From NCBI GenBank assembly GCA_029207755.1, contig JARCOQ010000001.1, forward strand, positions 91,189,637 through 91,253,636: a stretch of DNA of 64,000 nt. The letters are read 5' to 3'. Position numbers and translations under genes: made by a program. Under the pieces are notes generated by a model. It was not told the origin of the DNA and did not search any database. It saw only the letters and a program-made list of their open reading frames with translations. The DNA is from Chamaea fasciata. Taxonomy: Eukaryota > Chordata > Aves > Passeriformes > Sylviidae. Shown piece after piece: positions 24,401 to 36,371 of this stretch; position 1 is the first letter of the stretch, and each line of letters starts with the position of its first letter.

Positions 24401-27400
24401 TTGTGGGTCTTGCATCACTCAGGTGCTATGGCTTTTCCTTCTCAGTCTTAGTAAAATCAGAAATTAGCAACCTTTCCAGAGCTCTGACACGAGAATTTTC
24501 ATACAGCACAACTGGTGCAAAGGTTCCTGCAAAATCTTCAGACAGTTGTGCTTGTGTGCTTCTCCCCCTCCCAGGGCCAACAGGGAAAGGGGGATTCTCA
24601 GCTGTGCTCCATCCATGGATTCTCAGAGAGGCTCTCTGCCATGCTGTGGCTCAGAGGGTCTCCCTGCAGATGGTGCAGCATTCTGTATGACAATGTGCCC
24701 CTTGAAGTCATGTTGGTGTTCAGACTAGTCTCTCCCACCTGAGACTGCACCAGGGGCAATAGGCAGGGGCCAGACTCTACCTCCCTCCCACAAGAATTCT
24801 GTGCAAACCTGGCCTCTGCAAAGACACCATGTCCTGTGACCTGTGCCTGCTGCTAGAAACCATGCTGTGGTTGCAAAACTTCCTCCCCATCTGGCTACTT
24901 ATGGTGTCATGTCCTTGAAATGGTGAGAACTGCCTAGCATGCTGCACCCCTGTCTCAGCTCTGAACTCTGTATTTCTGCACCCCATTAGGTACATTGAAT
25001 ATTTTGCAGTGCTTACATTCCTGGAGGATTGTGCATGCTGGTCGAAAATGTGCAAATTTCTTTGCCTGGCAAACTCTTGTTGTGGCACCAAGAGATTTTT
25101 CCCCCAGCAGGCTCTGACTGGATGTTTTGCTGCTGGTACTGATCACCCTCTTCTCCCCTGGCAATCATAGGTTAGCCCTCCCAATATTTTCTGATCAACT
25201 CCTCTACCTTACATTAAAAATTCTTCTACAATTTCACAGTGTCTTCATATTCTCGTGTACTTTAAAACAAAATTATCTTCTGATTGTTTTCCAATTTGCA
25301 ATGAAGCATTGTTCTAAACCTTTTCCACTTACAGGTTTCCAGAGAGTTTAATCTCTATTGCAGGTTTTACTGCTTCATTATGCTCGTAGATTCTTGTTTA
25401 ATTCTTCTGATGACTAAAACCATATGCTATGTGATTGTCACTGAGATGGGGAGTCTGAGAGAGGTTAAAAGTGCACTTTAAAATTACAATTTTTCACAGG
25501 TTGCATTGGGAAAAAACACTATTGATCTTCTGTCAGCCATTTGGGTCTTTTATGTGTAGTTCTGTTTAAAATGCCTTCAAGGAAGTCCTTTGAGAATGAA
25601 ATTTTAGGTCATGAAAAATGGAAAGGCTGAGAACTCAAAAAATTAAAATCCTTTGTTTCTTAAGAGTGCAGCAGGTCTCTTGCACCAGGCTGGTAGCAAT
25701 GTAGATTTCCTTCTGCCCTCCCACTGAGGTACTGAACTGGACGGAACTGTGCACTGCTCTGGGGACATCATGCCAAAGGTGGGTCAAGCCCTGTCCTCTG
25801 TGGTGAGCCTACAAGAAGGAGTAGTGAGGACTGGTCAGGCACAACTGGGCTGCAGGGTCAAGCTGTTCAGTAGCCTGTACTACCCAGGTTATTTGGAGGA
25901 GGCAGCAGCAAAGTCCTCAAACAAGTCCTGCCTTTGAAGTTTCTCAAGCTTGGCCCAGGGTAGGTATTCTGGCTGTTCCCACATATCCCTTATGGGTGAC
26001 AGGCAAAAGTACAGTCCTGGAAGCCTGAACTCTGCTGCTGCGGCTGTTTGGGCATTGTGCTATTGTCTAGATTAAAAATAATCAGCTGCAGTCTCAGCTG
26101 TCTGAGTTAAATACTTCAAATTTTTTGCAAGTGAGTTGACTTGAAGTATTTGGACACCATGGTCTCCATACTGAAAAGCTGAACTTCCCTCTTCTCCTTT
26201 CTTAACTTACTTTTTTGGCAGTAGATTGCAGAAAACACATCTGCTACCCTTGGCAACTAAAGACACCTTCGTTTTCAGATAGATTCTGTGTAAAGACCAA
26301 ACAAAACATATATTAAAGATGCTTGGCTTAGATCTAGTAGAAAATTTGCTTTCTAAGCTTCTTTCTTCTCCTCTGGTTTGTGCAGGTGTAAGGGCACTTC
26401 TGCAGCTATGTACAACTTTCCATTGACATAGTATTTTCCTATCTAATTGGGGTCTAGTGGCCACTGTCCAGCTGACCCTCCTTCTGAGGGCACATAGACT
26501 GAAAAAAGACAATCTGAGGGACCACTGCTGCTGTGGCTGCTCTTTGCCACAGAAACAGAAGGGAATGAAACCCCATTCCACCTCAACCTCCATGGAGCTG
26601 TCAGGCTTTGTGTGCACTTCCTCATTTCACCAAATGTGATAGCCACACTGAGCAAATAATTGCCATGAGTTGATTGCTTCATAAATTTTGTCCATCCTCC
26701 CCCTTCAGGTTTTGATCTTCTTGTAAGTAAGCTGGGATTTTGTCAGCTGTCCCTAGTACCCCTTGAAGGATTCTTTGTCTGCAGAGCTCCTGGGCGCCTG
26801 TCAGGCTGGTGGAGACAGAGGTTGTATGGTATGTTTCTGTCCTGCTGGTGGACTTTTACAATCCTTTTTCTGGGATAAATATTTGGGTTTGCAGTTTTGA
26901 AAATGGCGTACCACAAATATTTGCCTAAAATTTGCCAGTGCAGGGAATGTTTCTTCAGCAAACACATTTACCAGCATGCTTTCAGTAAGTAAACACCACT
27001 GAGGTGTGAACACAGTGAAAGGGAATTAATTTTTAATGCAAATCATTATTAATATAAAATAATTTGGAGAAGGCCAGAATCAACTTTTTTTCTTGTTTTG
27101 GGGAACACTCATCAGTCCAGATGCAGACACACCCTGTGCAAGCCTGTACATTTTGGGGGTGGGGCTGAAAAGAGGAGTGTGCTTTTGGAGCCCAAGATGC
27201 AGTGACATGTGCCCCCCATTTGAAGAGCTGAATGGGGTACCTGTGTGTGCTGTGGACCAGCCCACTGAACTTGTCCAGGCCTGAATGATGAATCATGGCA
27301 CCGAGAAGGTCCTTGCAGCACTCCTGGTGACCAGCCTTTTTTGTGGGGTGAAGGTAAGGTGTGAAATGGATGCTCTTGCTGCACTGAGCTTCAGTAGAGA

Positions 27401-29489
27401 TGGTGCTTGTAGAAGAAGAGAATACAGGTGACCTCACCCCTGATAAGTAACAGCGATGGCTAAGCCATAAGCGGAATAAACCAGGACCCTTTTCATGCTG
27501 TGGTAAACAAGAAGTCTGTGCATTGGCTCATTTTTATCCTCTAATAAGAGTGCTTCTGCAACAGGCGCTCAGTGGAGTTGGGAACCAAAGAGCTGGTGGG
27601 ACTCAGCCTATGGTGATATAGCTCAGGAAAAGCAGGCAAGCTGAAGAAAGAGATGCCTGGTCTTCTTTCTGCTGAGGTGGCAACTTCTGTCCAGGCTAGT
27701 AAGTGAAACCACTTGTGTTTTGAGCTGCCTTTTTGGTGTACCTCCCTGTTGAAGTTCTCTCCAATTTGGTGGTAGGACACCTTATCCTGTGATCAGTTTT
27801 CCATTATAGGTTCTCATGCCCTCTTTGGTGCAGAAGTGCTGCCCTGGAGTTGGTTCTCTGAGATGTGGCAAGTTTGGAAGGAGAAAACAGGCTGTGGTGA
27901 CATCTGCTCTCTGCCTTTGTCCCCCTAGCTGGGCTCAGCCTGTGGTGGAACACACTGACTTTCTGTGCCCTCACCATGCCTGGGACTGGTGGAAGGAGAC
28001 TTTGCCTGAAGGACTGGTGTTGGCAGTCTGTAGCAAGTCCATGGCTTGAAAATTATGGATTCCCACTCCAGTAGTAGAGCAAATTTTCAAGCTGTAGAGA
28101 AGTGATGGCTTGGAAGAGGGGAGATGTCATTGTTCTTATTAGCACCAGTAGTTTTAGACCAAAACCCCTGTTCTCACTCTCTATGAGAGTCTTCAGATTT
28201 TCAGTCAAGAAATGTGTGACTCAAGTTTGGGTAAAACATTTATCGTTAGGCTGAGCAAGACCCTTTCATGGCCTGGGACACAAGCAAGAAATCTTATTTT
28301 CATTCTAGGGCTCTCAGAAGGCTGTCAGGGCTTCTGAATATAATCAAACCCCTGTCTTATTAAAGGTTCTTTTCTTCATCAGTACTCTGTCCACTAGCAA
28401 GGTGTGAGGCTCAATCACGGATGCCAGAGCAGACTGAAGGATTCTTGTAGAGAAGCTAATTATGTTTTGCTTTTTTTTTTTTTTTTCTTTCTTCTTTCAC
28501 TGCAGAAAGACAGAATAGTTGTGAATAATTTGGGAAATGGGAGGGGTGAGGAGAACCCAGAATTCATTAATATTCATTCTTAGCAACAAGTACACAGGAA
28601 AGATGACAAGGAGCTAGCTGCCCAGAAACCTATGCACCTTGGTGCTAGATAGAAAATTGAATTTAATTATAGTTACCTTTAGTTCAGCACCTAATGAGCA
28701 TGTTTGAAATAATGGAGGGTTGCTGTATAATAGATCCAGGACTCAAACAGAAAATGCAAACCTTCCCTCCTTCTTCCCTGTTCTGTTGAATTTAAAATAA
28801 TTCTGCCAAGACCCAAGAGACAAAGTAGATTTCTATTCTTGTTTTTTAAGTGATTACCACAGAAAATCATCCAGAAAAAAAAAAATCAAATAATATGGTC
28901 AGTAGGGGGGAACAAGCACATTTTAATGGGGAGTAAAAGAATGGAGACTTATTCCATTCTCACTTTGCCTAGTGAGCACTGCTAGGGTCTTGAGGTCTTT
29001 GTTTTTTCTTTTTTTCCTCTCATATCATGCTGTTTTATCTATTCTCTGATAGCTCTTAGGGTTTTTTTTTTTTTATCCTCTATCTTATTTTCTGGGAGAC
29101 TACTATCCGTGGAGTTTACTACCTTGTTGCTAGGGGAGAAAGAAGCTGAGGAGATTTCTTTCACACACATTTCCTAGGGTTGCTTCAGAATGTTGGTTCT
29201 CACAAGCAACTTTAAAACCACAGACCCAAATCCTTCTCTGTATCACACAGACACAGGCGGTGATAGAAGCTAGTGGAGATCCTCCACACAAATTTATGTG
29301 AGTTTAGAGGAAAGCAGAATGTGGTCTGTACTTGGCTAATGCTTTGCCTTGCTGAAATGAGAGTTGAACAAAGCATTGGAAGGTGCTTTTAGCCTTACAG
29401 CAAGGACCGGATGTTTGTAGCACAAGCCCAGCTGAAATTACTTTCATTTTGGTGGCCAAGGTAGGAAAGTGTCATGAATTATCCCTTAT
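24401..29489. other. Non-coding unique sequence, no gene seen
   Basis: No domain-bearing frame. Mildly GC-richer DNA around 24.5-24.8 and 27.1-28.0 kb opens several overlapping frames on both strands, typical of chance. A short AT-rich piece at 27025-27065 contains ATGCAAAT and TTAAT cores. At 28471-28505 a long pyrimidine run ends in CTGCAG like a splice acceptor, but no matching open exon follows. Confidence 0.7.
28471..28499. repeat. Poly-T / pyrimidine tract
   Basis: Sixteen T residues are followed by a C/T mixture to 28499 and then a CTGCAG. It is compatible with a simple T-run or a fortuitous plus-strand splice acceptor. Confidence 0.8.
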
Positions 29490-29620
29490 ATTTTTAATGC
29501 AGGCTGAAATTCAGCTTTTCACAGTCCAGTCATGAGCTGTAGTTAATGACCTAGCAAAAGAGCATTTATCTTTAATGCAAAACTACATCCAATGTGACCA
29601 AACCTTAAAAGGTTCACCTG
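29490..29620. promoter_or_regulatory. Candidate conserved block
   Basis: Unique sequence with TTTTTAATGCAGG, GTTAATGA (29542-29549, HNF1 half-site-like), TTATCTTTAATGCAAA and CCAATGTGACC in about 130 bases. It is read as possible conserved non-coding DNA on texture alone. Confidence 0.27.
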
Positions 29621-31379
29621 GAGGTGAAACCATGCAAGCTAGCAGGATGGAGGATAGCTGGCATGGGTACCAAGCTATGAAATGATGGTCACAACCTGGC
29701 CCTGAATCTCTCAAGTTTAGCCCAGGTCTCAGCTACTATTTTTTTTTATTGAGAAAGGGCCATGTTTTTTCTGTCCCAGCTCTGTTCCAAGATGAATTTG
29801 GTAAATCTTGGGTGAAACAGAAAATCACACGATTTCCCATTTGGTCTCTCTCCTCTTTGGCTCTTTGTTTGGAGAGACTGTGCTAATGGTTCATGTCGCT
29901 TAAATATCCCTACGCTCCTAGCAGACAGATGACATTGGTGCTTGAGAGATTCTTGAGATAAATCTCATATGGACACATGGTATTTTCTACACCACACATT
30001 TTCTCCTTCCTGCTTCTTTAGCATGCTTTTGGTGATTTGTTTGTTTGCATGAATTACTCTCAGCTTCAGAACACATTAGTATCTTTTATTTCATATTTCC
30101 TTAATTGGGGATTTTTTTTTCTGCTCCTGCTCTTTTTGGATTCATATTGCTTTATTAGCAACATTACAGTCTATTTTGGGTGATTTAGAACAGAACAGAT
30201 AGAAATGCATAGATATTATTCCCTGGCAAATAAGCAAGCCTAGATATGCCTCAAACACATTTTGAAACATTTTAAACCCTTATTAACAAGCAATTTGAGA
30301 AGCTGACTACTGGGCAAACATAAATCCCTAAATCCTTCTTTTCCTTTATTTTGATCAGCATTGCTTTGTCTTTCCCCTGCTTTTCTTGTCAGCTTATTTC
30401 TAAGGGGCGGTAGGTGCTTCCATGCTTTAAAAAATCCTGTTATTTTGCTTGTTTAGACACCTGCATACCACAGCAAATTTTTACCTCAGTTGCCACTTAT
30501 TTTTTGACTGAAAACAGTCTTTAATTATGATCAAGACAGAAACCTTCTATGTGCATCTGTCTTTCAAGGCACAATAGATGCCTTGGCTGGATGCTGCTGC
30601 TACTGTGCTATCTTCTGTTTATTAGAGTCCAGCTCCTCACTAAGCTGTCAGCTGAGCAGAGGAGATGCAGAGTGACAGGCATTTCTGAGTACACTTCATG
30701 GATGTGCCAGAGCCCCAAAATGAGTCATGAGGTGTGACGGGCATCCACAATTTTTCACCTATATGTGGAGCTTGAAAAGCTGCAAGATGGTTTTCTTTAG
30801 GCAAAATAGCTGCTAGCCCCAGAGCTGTGGTCCAGGCACTGCAGGTCCTGTCTTTTCAGTGCTGCAGGGAAGGAGATGCTGTTGTGCAGGCTGGAAATGG
30901 CACAACCCAGTCAGGAGATAGTTACAGGAAAATTTCCTTTGGCTTCCTGGTCTCTCGTGTAACTGTCATGGCCACTGTGATACCTTGCGATGTGTAGTGG
31001 GCATCACTGCATTTTGCCTGGGGAATGAGAAGGGATGTCCTTTGCCTGCTCTCTGGATTGGCAGCAAACATGGTCTGAGCAAGTGTCGGGAAAGGGAAAA
31101 ATACAAAGTCTGTGCAAATATGAGTGGATTTTTTTTTTTCTATACTCCCTTTGCATAGACTCCCTTGGGGAAAAGGGAGTCAATGAACTAGCACGTCTCC
31201 TGAGGGACTGCAGCCATATTTCCAGTAAAAAAAATTTTGATTTCCAATGAAATGCATGTCAGAAATATTTTGCTTTCAGTGGAGTGTGTTGCAAAAATAT
31301 TTTTTATTTTTTTTTTTTTCCCAGTGAAGGTACAGCAATTTTGTGGGGGAATAAATAGGCTTAGCTCTATTAGTAATAC
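29621..31379. other. Non-coding unique sequence, no gene seen
   Basis: No supported gene. The interval holds a pair of T-rich runs (31129-31139 and 31300-31319) and otherwise unremarkable unique DNA. The 62-codon frame at 30549-30737 shows a hydrophobic stretch but nothing else to suggest a protein. Confidence 0.7.
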
Positions 31380-31850
31380 TATTTTCTGTCAAGGAGCTAA
31401 TTCATCTTAATGGAAAAATTATAATCAAGCGTGGGAAAAGAAGCACTTTTCTAGGCAGCGATCCTGTCACCTGTAGAGAAGAGATTTGGGATCTGGAGTG
31501 GTTTGCTTCTATTTTGAGCTTTAATGCTAATATTTTCAGGCTCCTCAAGTCAGCCTCATGCTGTGCGGGCATGCACAGCTGGAGCATTATGAAAAATAAA
31601 TAAAAAGATATTTCTAATAGAATAGCCAGAGTTGGTAGAAGTGACTTCACCTGCTCTGCTGAGAGGTTTTTGAAGCGAGGCTCCCCTGTGGCAACAGACA
31701 TGCACCCATCCTTGCCATCATCTGTATGACTTCGTACATTTCCTTTGAAATACAATTCCTTTGTGTCAGCTCTATCTTTATCAATCAGGGTGGCATGATA
31801 AAGTGCGAGCATTTTGAGATGATAAAGAATTTAGATTGCGGCTACCACTG
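31380..31850. promoter_or_regulatory. Candidate regulatory block with GATA cluster
   Basis: About 470 bases of unique sequence with GCTAATTCATC, TTATAATC and, at 31772-31825, four GATA-type cores (CTATC 31772-31776, TTATC 31778-31782, GATAA 31797-31801, GATAA 31821-31825). Scattered CpGs persist despite AT-richness. A 136-codon frame crosses the block on the minus strand but has no domain. The enhancer interpretation is inference. Confidence 0.37.
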
Positions 31851-33179
31851 ATACCCGCTGGCTGATCCTGAACTGCTGTGTAGGAGCCTGTGGGAGGATG
31901 CAGGGAGATGTCCCTGCAACAGCATAGATGGAGTATCAGATTGCACCAAGCATGAGAATAACTGTATGTACAGAATGTATCCAACCCTCAGGCACATATC
32001 CATATGTTTGGATGCTGGTGGGTGTTTTTTAAAGTTACTGTTTTAAAGATATCCACACAGGTGGCTAGCAAGCATTTGTTAGATGGCACAGCATGAATGT
32101 TGAAGCAATCTGACTGCTCGTGGGTGAGGAATAAAAGGAGAAGCAGTGCTGGGTGTCCAGGATTTTCTGGATAATGGTTATTTGCCTTAAGAAAGAAAGG
32201 ACTAATTTTTTTTCCAGTTAGTTTTGGGAGAATGCAGAGGGTTGTGCAGAGGCTGACAGCAGCCTTGTTTCAGAGAAAACAAAAACCCATCAGGTAGAGG
32301 CACTTTAGAAAAACAAACCCTGTTTTGGTGATGTGATTTTTTTTTTAAATGATATCTCATGCCTGTGTGCAAAGTAGGGGTTTTTTTTAGTCCTTCAAGG
32401 GAAATAATAATAATAAAAAGAGCTCCAGGTGTGTGTGGGGGAAGGCAGGGTTTCAGTTTTGAGGTGGGTTTGTTTTATTTTTTTTGATGATGGAGGGATA
32501 TGCTGAGGCCAGAACGTGCCATTGTAGAACAACTCTGTGATGAGCCACAGGCTCACCAGAGGCAGAGTTCTGTACCACTTCCTGATAGGATGATAAGAGA
32601 TTTCACCTATGCTGAGCCAGCTTCTCTGGGTTCGCGTTCTTCCCTTCATATCACACTCATGGGAGCATCCTCTCCAGGAAGACTGGCTTGTTGTATGGGC
32701 AGTCACTTAGAGGACAGCAGCTGTTGCTGGGCATGTTCAAAAGCAGCTGAAAGGATATTGAAGCCACTTTCAATCCACAACTGTCTCTAGGCCTAAGTTT
32801 GCCCAATGCAGAGACAGCAATAAGCACCGAGGGAAGCTGGGTCACTAGCTGTAAAGGAGGTTTCCCAAGGACATATTGTTTTGAGGAACCTTTTCTTCTA
32901 AAGCAGTAAAAGCAGCTACTGAACTGAAGGAAACACATCCTTAACTTCTGAGCAGTTGCTGAGAATAAAAGGGCTGTCAGAAAAAAACCCAGCCTAATTC
33001 ATTTTCCACCTCTTATCCAGAAGCTCCTGAAGCCATGTAGGAAACAGAATTGCTTCAGACCATCCCATGACTTCTCCAACATGTCTCCAATGTGAACGCT
33101 CTCATCACAACTTTTTGTGGCATCTACGGGATTTGTGCCAGTGCTCACTGAGGAAAAAAATCCCAAAGTAGATTTGCTG
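31851..33179. other. Non-coding unique sequence, no gene seen
   Basis: No supported gene or repeat of note beyond small T-runs near 32338 and 32380 and a short AAT run near 32405. Frames of 90-100 codons at 32395-32938 overlap on both strands and lack domains. Confidence 0.7.
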
Positions 33180-33330
33180 CCTCATTAGCTGTGAGTCTGT
33201 AAGGACATGAGTGACGTATGAGAGAAGTTAATTAAAAGAGCTATTGTTGCGAGATTGGAATGAATGCTCGTGGTCGTACAGGGTGGGAGTACGACTCAGG
33301 TAATATTCATATTGAACTATAACAGGAATA
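33180..33330. promoter_or_regulatory. Candidate regulatory block with CRE-like and TTAATTAA sites
   Basis: A CRE-like TGACGTA lies at 33212-33218 and a palindromic TTAATTAA at 33228-33235. They are followed by CpG-containing sequence (GTTGCGAG, GCTCGTGGTCGTAC, GTACGAC), unusual for the CpG-poor background. CpG retention and motif spacing suggest constraint, but this was not tested. Confidence 0.35.
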
Positions 33331-33931
33331 TATAGCTGTCTGTGCCAAGTAGCAGCAGAACCACCCGTATGCTGATGAAGCTGGAAAAACAGAACAGGAT
33401 CAAGACTTTGACTCAAAATGCCAACATGGATCCCTCACCAATCTGGCCTGCACCAAGCATAGATGTGTATTGTGAAGGGAGAGCTGTAGAGACCCTAATA
33501 TTTAAACCTGAAGCTCTTGGTAAGTCAGTGTGGTCAGCACTTGTCTGTGGAGACAGCAATTGTCTATCACAATTTGCTTCAAATATAATTGAAAGTCAAT
33601 GAAAATTAGAGCAGCCACACTGATATTATCTGACTGAAAAACTGACTAACTGACTGCAAAAGAGGTTAAAATACTGCAAAAAGTCATCACAAACACCTGG
33701 CTTTCTGTTGAAAAGCTGTGGCACTCCATGGGAAATCTTGGAAATGACTGAGTGATGCTCCTGGTCCTTTGTCTGTCAACTCTTCATGGCTGCTGTCTGC
33801 GTCCCATGTGGACTGTGCAAGCCAAAGATGGTGGCCCTTGAAGCAACTATTTCCAAACTTACAACCTCAGGCTGTTGAACTGTAGTGTATGTGGTTGGTC
33901 TTTAAAAATCCTTACTGAAACCACCCCTTAT

Positions 33932-33997
<66 letters not shown>

Positions 33998-34279
33998 TCA
34001 CCTGCGCGCATCATGGACTGTGTGCACCATTTTTCCATCCTACGTTTTTGGCCATTTTGGGAATACCTTCCCTTGTGGGCTCTAGCTCATTCTATCCTTT
34101 TGCCATCTCTGAGCAGTGCTTACACTGTATTGTGCTGAGAAGCCCCTTAAATCTTCCCATGCCCCCTCATGTGCGCATGCAGGCAGTCCGGCATTATCCA
34201 GCTCTGTGGTGAGGATGTTCACATCTCTTCTCATTAGTGCTGTGCAATGTAAAAGGCTTGCCTTGAGTTTCTTGAAGAC
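33331..34279. other. Non-coding sequence with a CA microsatellite
   Basis: No supported gene. The plus-strand frames at 33342-33602 and 33875-34138 have no domain, and the second is largely a threonine-histidine artefact of the CA repeat. Confidence 0.75.
33937..33996. repeat. (CA)30 microsatellite
   Basis: Sixty bases of uninterrupted CA, the longest pure dinucleotide array in the window. Arrays of this length are normally highly polymorphic and can adopt left-handed DNA. The frame reading through it gives alternating Thr-His and is not a gene. Confidence 0.99.
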
Positions 34280-34570
34280 GGCAGTAACGAAGCTCTGAAG
34301 AAATAGTCAGGGGAACGGAGCTAATTAAAATGCAGCAGGGTGTAGAAGTAAAGGTAGCAGCAGCTCGCTATGCCATGTCTCTGGCAATCAGCAGTCCCTA
34401 GTTTACCCACACTAATTGACAGGAGACGCAGTGCTACTGAGTGTGCACACAGCCAGCGTTAATGGAGTCAGCACACGCTGCTCTTCCTGCCTGACTTGTC
34501 TCATTATCGACCTTGAACTGGCAAAGGTCAGTTGATGGTGCTGCTTTCATCAAGATGACAGGTGTCTGAA
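34280..34570. promoter_or_regulatory. Candidate conserved enhancer block with homeodomain/TALE site
   Basis: CTAATTAAAA lies at 34321-34330 and TAATTGACAG at 34413-34422, where a homeodomain core abuts the TGACAG core of MEIS/TGIF-type TALE proteins. CpGs (GACGG, AACGA, GGAACGG, TCGCT, GACGC, AGCGTT, CACGC, ATCGAC) are unusually frequent for the region. There is no repeat and no long frame. The composition strongly resembles conserved developmental enhancers, but conservation was not tested. Confidence 0.42.
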
Positions 34571-34849
34571 GATCTTCCCTTTGTAGTATAATAATTTGGC
34601 AGTTGTCTTATCCTGTACGTGAATTAGTGATCTGATCCCGAAGAGATGACAGATAAAAAAAGACTGGTTTGCCATGGTGTGGAGCTGGGCTGTTGTGTGT
34701 TTAAAAAAAACAGCAAAAAAACAGGTACCAAAAGTCCTGGAGGAAGGAAACAAAAGTATATTGCATAATTCCCCCTGGAGAAGATAGTGCCTGAAGAAGC
34801 AAATAGGCAAATTTTCACAAGTGGAAATGCAGTCAGTCCACTGTTAAAA

Positions 34850-35190
34850 ATCAGCAGCTTATTTGAGCTGATGATGAGCACCAGGTGCACCGCTGGCACT
34901 TGGCAAATATCTAATAATAATAATAACAATAGCTGGAGCACCTGACACCTGCAGTAAGCCGTGAGTGACAGTGTTCTTGGGGAGATGTCTCATCTGAAGG
35001 CAACATTGTCTCCAGGAGATGCGTCATTATAACATGCTGCACCCCGGCTGCATCTCACACGCCCTCCTTTCTTTATTCTATTAAAGATGGTCTCGGCAAA
35101 GACACTGAAGACCAATAGAAATGCTTCTGCCATCTTCCCCTTCAAATCTACAAAACCAGCATTTTTGAGCATTTTAAATGAAAACCAGTG
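34850..35190. promoter_or_regulatory. Candidate regulatory block with three CACCTG E-boxes
   Basis: Within 70 bases there are three CACCTG/CAGGTG E-boxes (34882-34887, 34939-34944, 34946-34951), with a GGTGCACC palindrome at 34884-34891 and an AAT run between. CACCTG is the core bound by ZEB, SNAI and some bHLH proteins. Downstream lie GATGCGTCATTATAAC and further unique sequence to about 35190. The motif cluster is visible; the regulatory role is inferred. Confidence 0.4.
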
Positions 35191-35718
35191 CTTTGGTTTT
35201 CTGAGAGATGATCTGCAGTCTCCTGTTTCTGTAGCTTCTCTGGTTAGTAGGTTGCTGAAGCCTGAGCTTGCATCTCCTTTCCTTTCCCACCACCAGTTGT
35301 GCAAGATGTGTGTAAAATACTGTGTGCTGCCATAACATTTGGCAACTTTCTTGTGGGTACAAATGGGGTAAATCAGGGCCTAGACCTGGGAGGAGTCTAT
35401 ATTCCCCAGCAGAGCAGATAGAAAAGTTCTCCTTGCTGAAGAGCTGAGGGAAAAATCTTTGTGGCAGCTGACTTATTGACAGCACTGGACTGCGTTTTTC
35501 TTGGCTGAGGCAGGGAGGATGAAAGTGAGTGTGAGCCCAGACATGCAAAGCAACACCTGCAATGGGACCCGTTCAAAGAGATTCCTGCTCCCTCATCCCA
35601 GCGTTGCGGCTTTAGCCCTACTTGCTGATTCATGGGAAGCTCTCTTGTCTTGCTCTGGCCTCACTAAGGGCAGGAGGAGGTGCTGGTCCCCAACCTGCTG
35701 CACATTTCTTGAGGAAGA
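35191..35718. other. Non-coding unique sequence, no gene seen
   Basis: A 124-codon minus-strand frame (35174-35548) and a 99-codon plus-strand frame (35501-35800, running into the CR1) overlap here; neither has a domain. No other feature was seen. Confidence 0.7.
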
Positions 35719-36283
35719 TCACAGAATCATAGAAAGGCCAGGGACAGGTCCACCTTACACTAGACCAAGTCACTCAAATCTCCATTCAGCCTGTCCTTGA
35801 ATGTGGATGGGGCATCCACAGCTTTTCTGGTTCCCCTGTGCTAGTGCCTCATCATCCTCACAGTAAAAAATTTCTTCCTAATATCTAATCTAAACCTCCT
35901 GTCTTCCTGTTTGAAGCCATTCCCCCTTTTCCTATCACTACATACCTTTGTAAATAGACTCACCTTCTTTCTTGCAGGCTCCCTTAAGGCACCGGAAGAT
36001 CACGATTACTTCACCCTGAAGCCTTCTCTTTTCCAGGCTGAATAAACCCAATTCTCTGAGCCTTTCCTCCTGGGAAAGGTGTTGCATCCATCTGATCATC
36101 TTGGTGGCCTCTTCTGGACTTGCTCCTACTTGTCCACATCCTTCCTATGCTGGGGGCCCCAGAGCTGGATGCAGCCCTGCATGTGCTGCAGGAGTAGAGG
36201 AGCAGAATCCCGTCCCTTGCCCTAATGGTCATGCTTCTTTGAATGCACCCCAGGCTATGATTGGCTTGTGGGGTTATTGCAAC
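35719..36283 (-). mobile_element. CR1 LINE 3' end fragment, minus orientation (about 565 bp)
   Basis: The plus strand starts with TCACAGAATCATAGAAAGGCC, the reverse-complemented CR1 terminus. It runs through 'gatggggcatccacagc', 'aatttcttcctaatatctaa', 'tctaaacctcctg', 'tctcttttccaggctgaa', 'tctgatcatcttggtggcc' and 'ccccagagctggatgcagc', ending near 'caggctatgattggctt'. The order matches the antisense CR1 3' region. The copy is 5'-truncated with no reverse-transcriptase part, and it is better preserved than the element at 4727-5040. Confidence 0.97.
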
Positions 36284-36350
36284 CCTCACCAGAGCTGGGG
36301 AGTGGAGAGCAAACCAAGGAGTGCTTTTTTTTCCTTACCTGCAGTTTCCC

Positions 36351-36371
36351 AGGATATTTTTAAAATATCCT
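36351..36371. repeat. Perfect inverted repeat, 10-base arms, 1-base centre
   Basis: AGGATATTTT and AAAATATCCT flank a single T. AT-rich and palindromic, it is a potential cruciform, but such sites arise by chance in AT-rich DNA. Confidence 0.9.

Noticed and set aside
30549..30737. Small protein with a hydrophobic segment
   Set aside because: Short, no conserved context, and a single hydrophobic stretch is common in random translations.
33875..34138. Frame with a Thr-His repeat
   Set aside because: Direct translation of the (CA)30 microsatellite.
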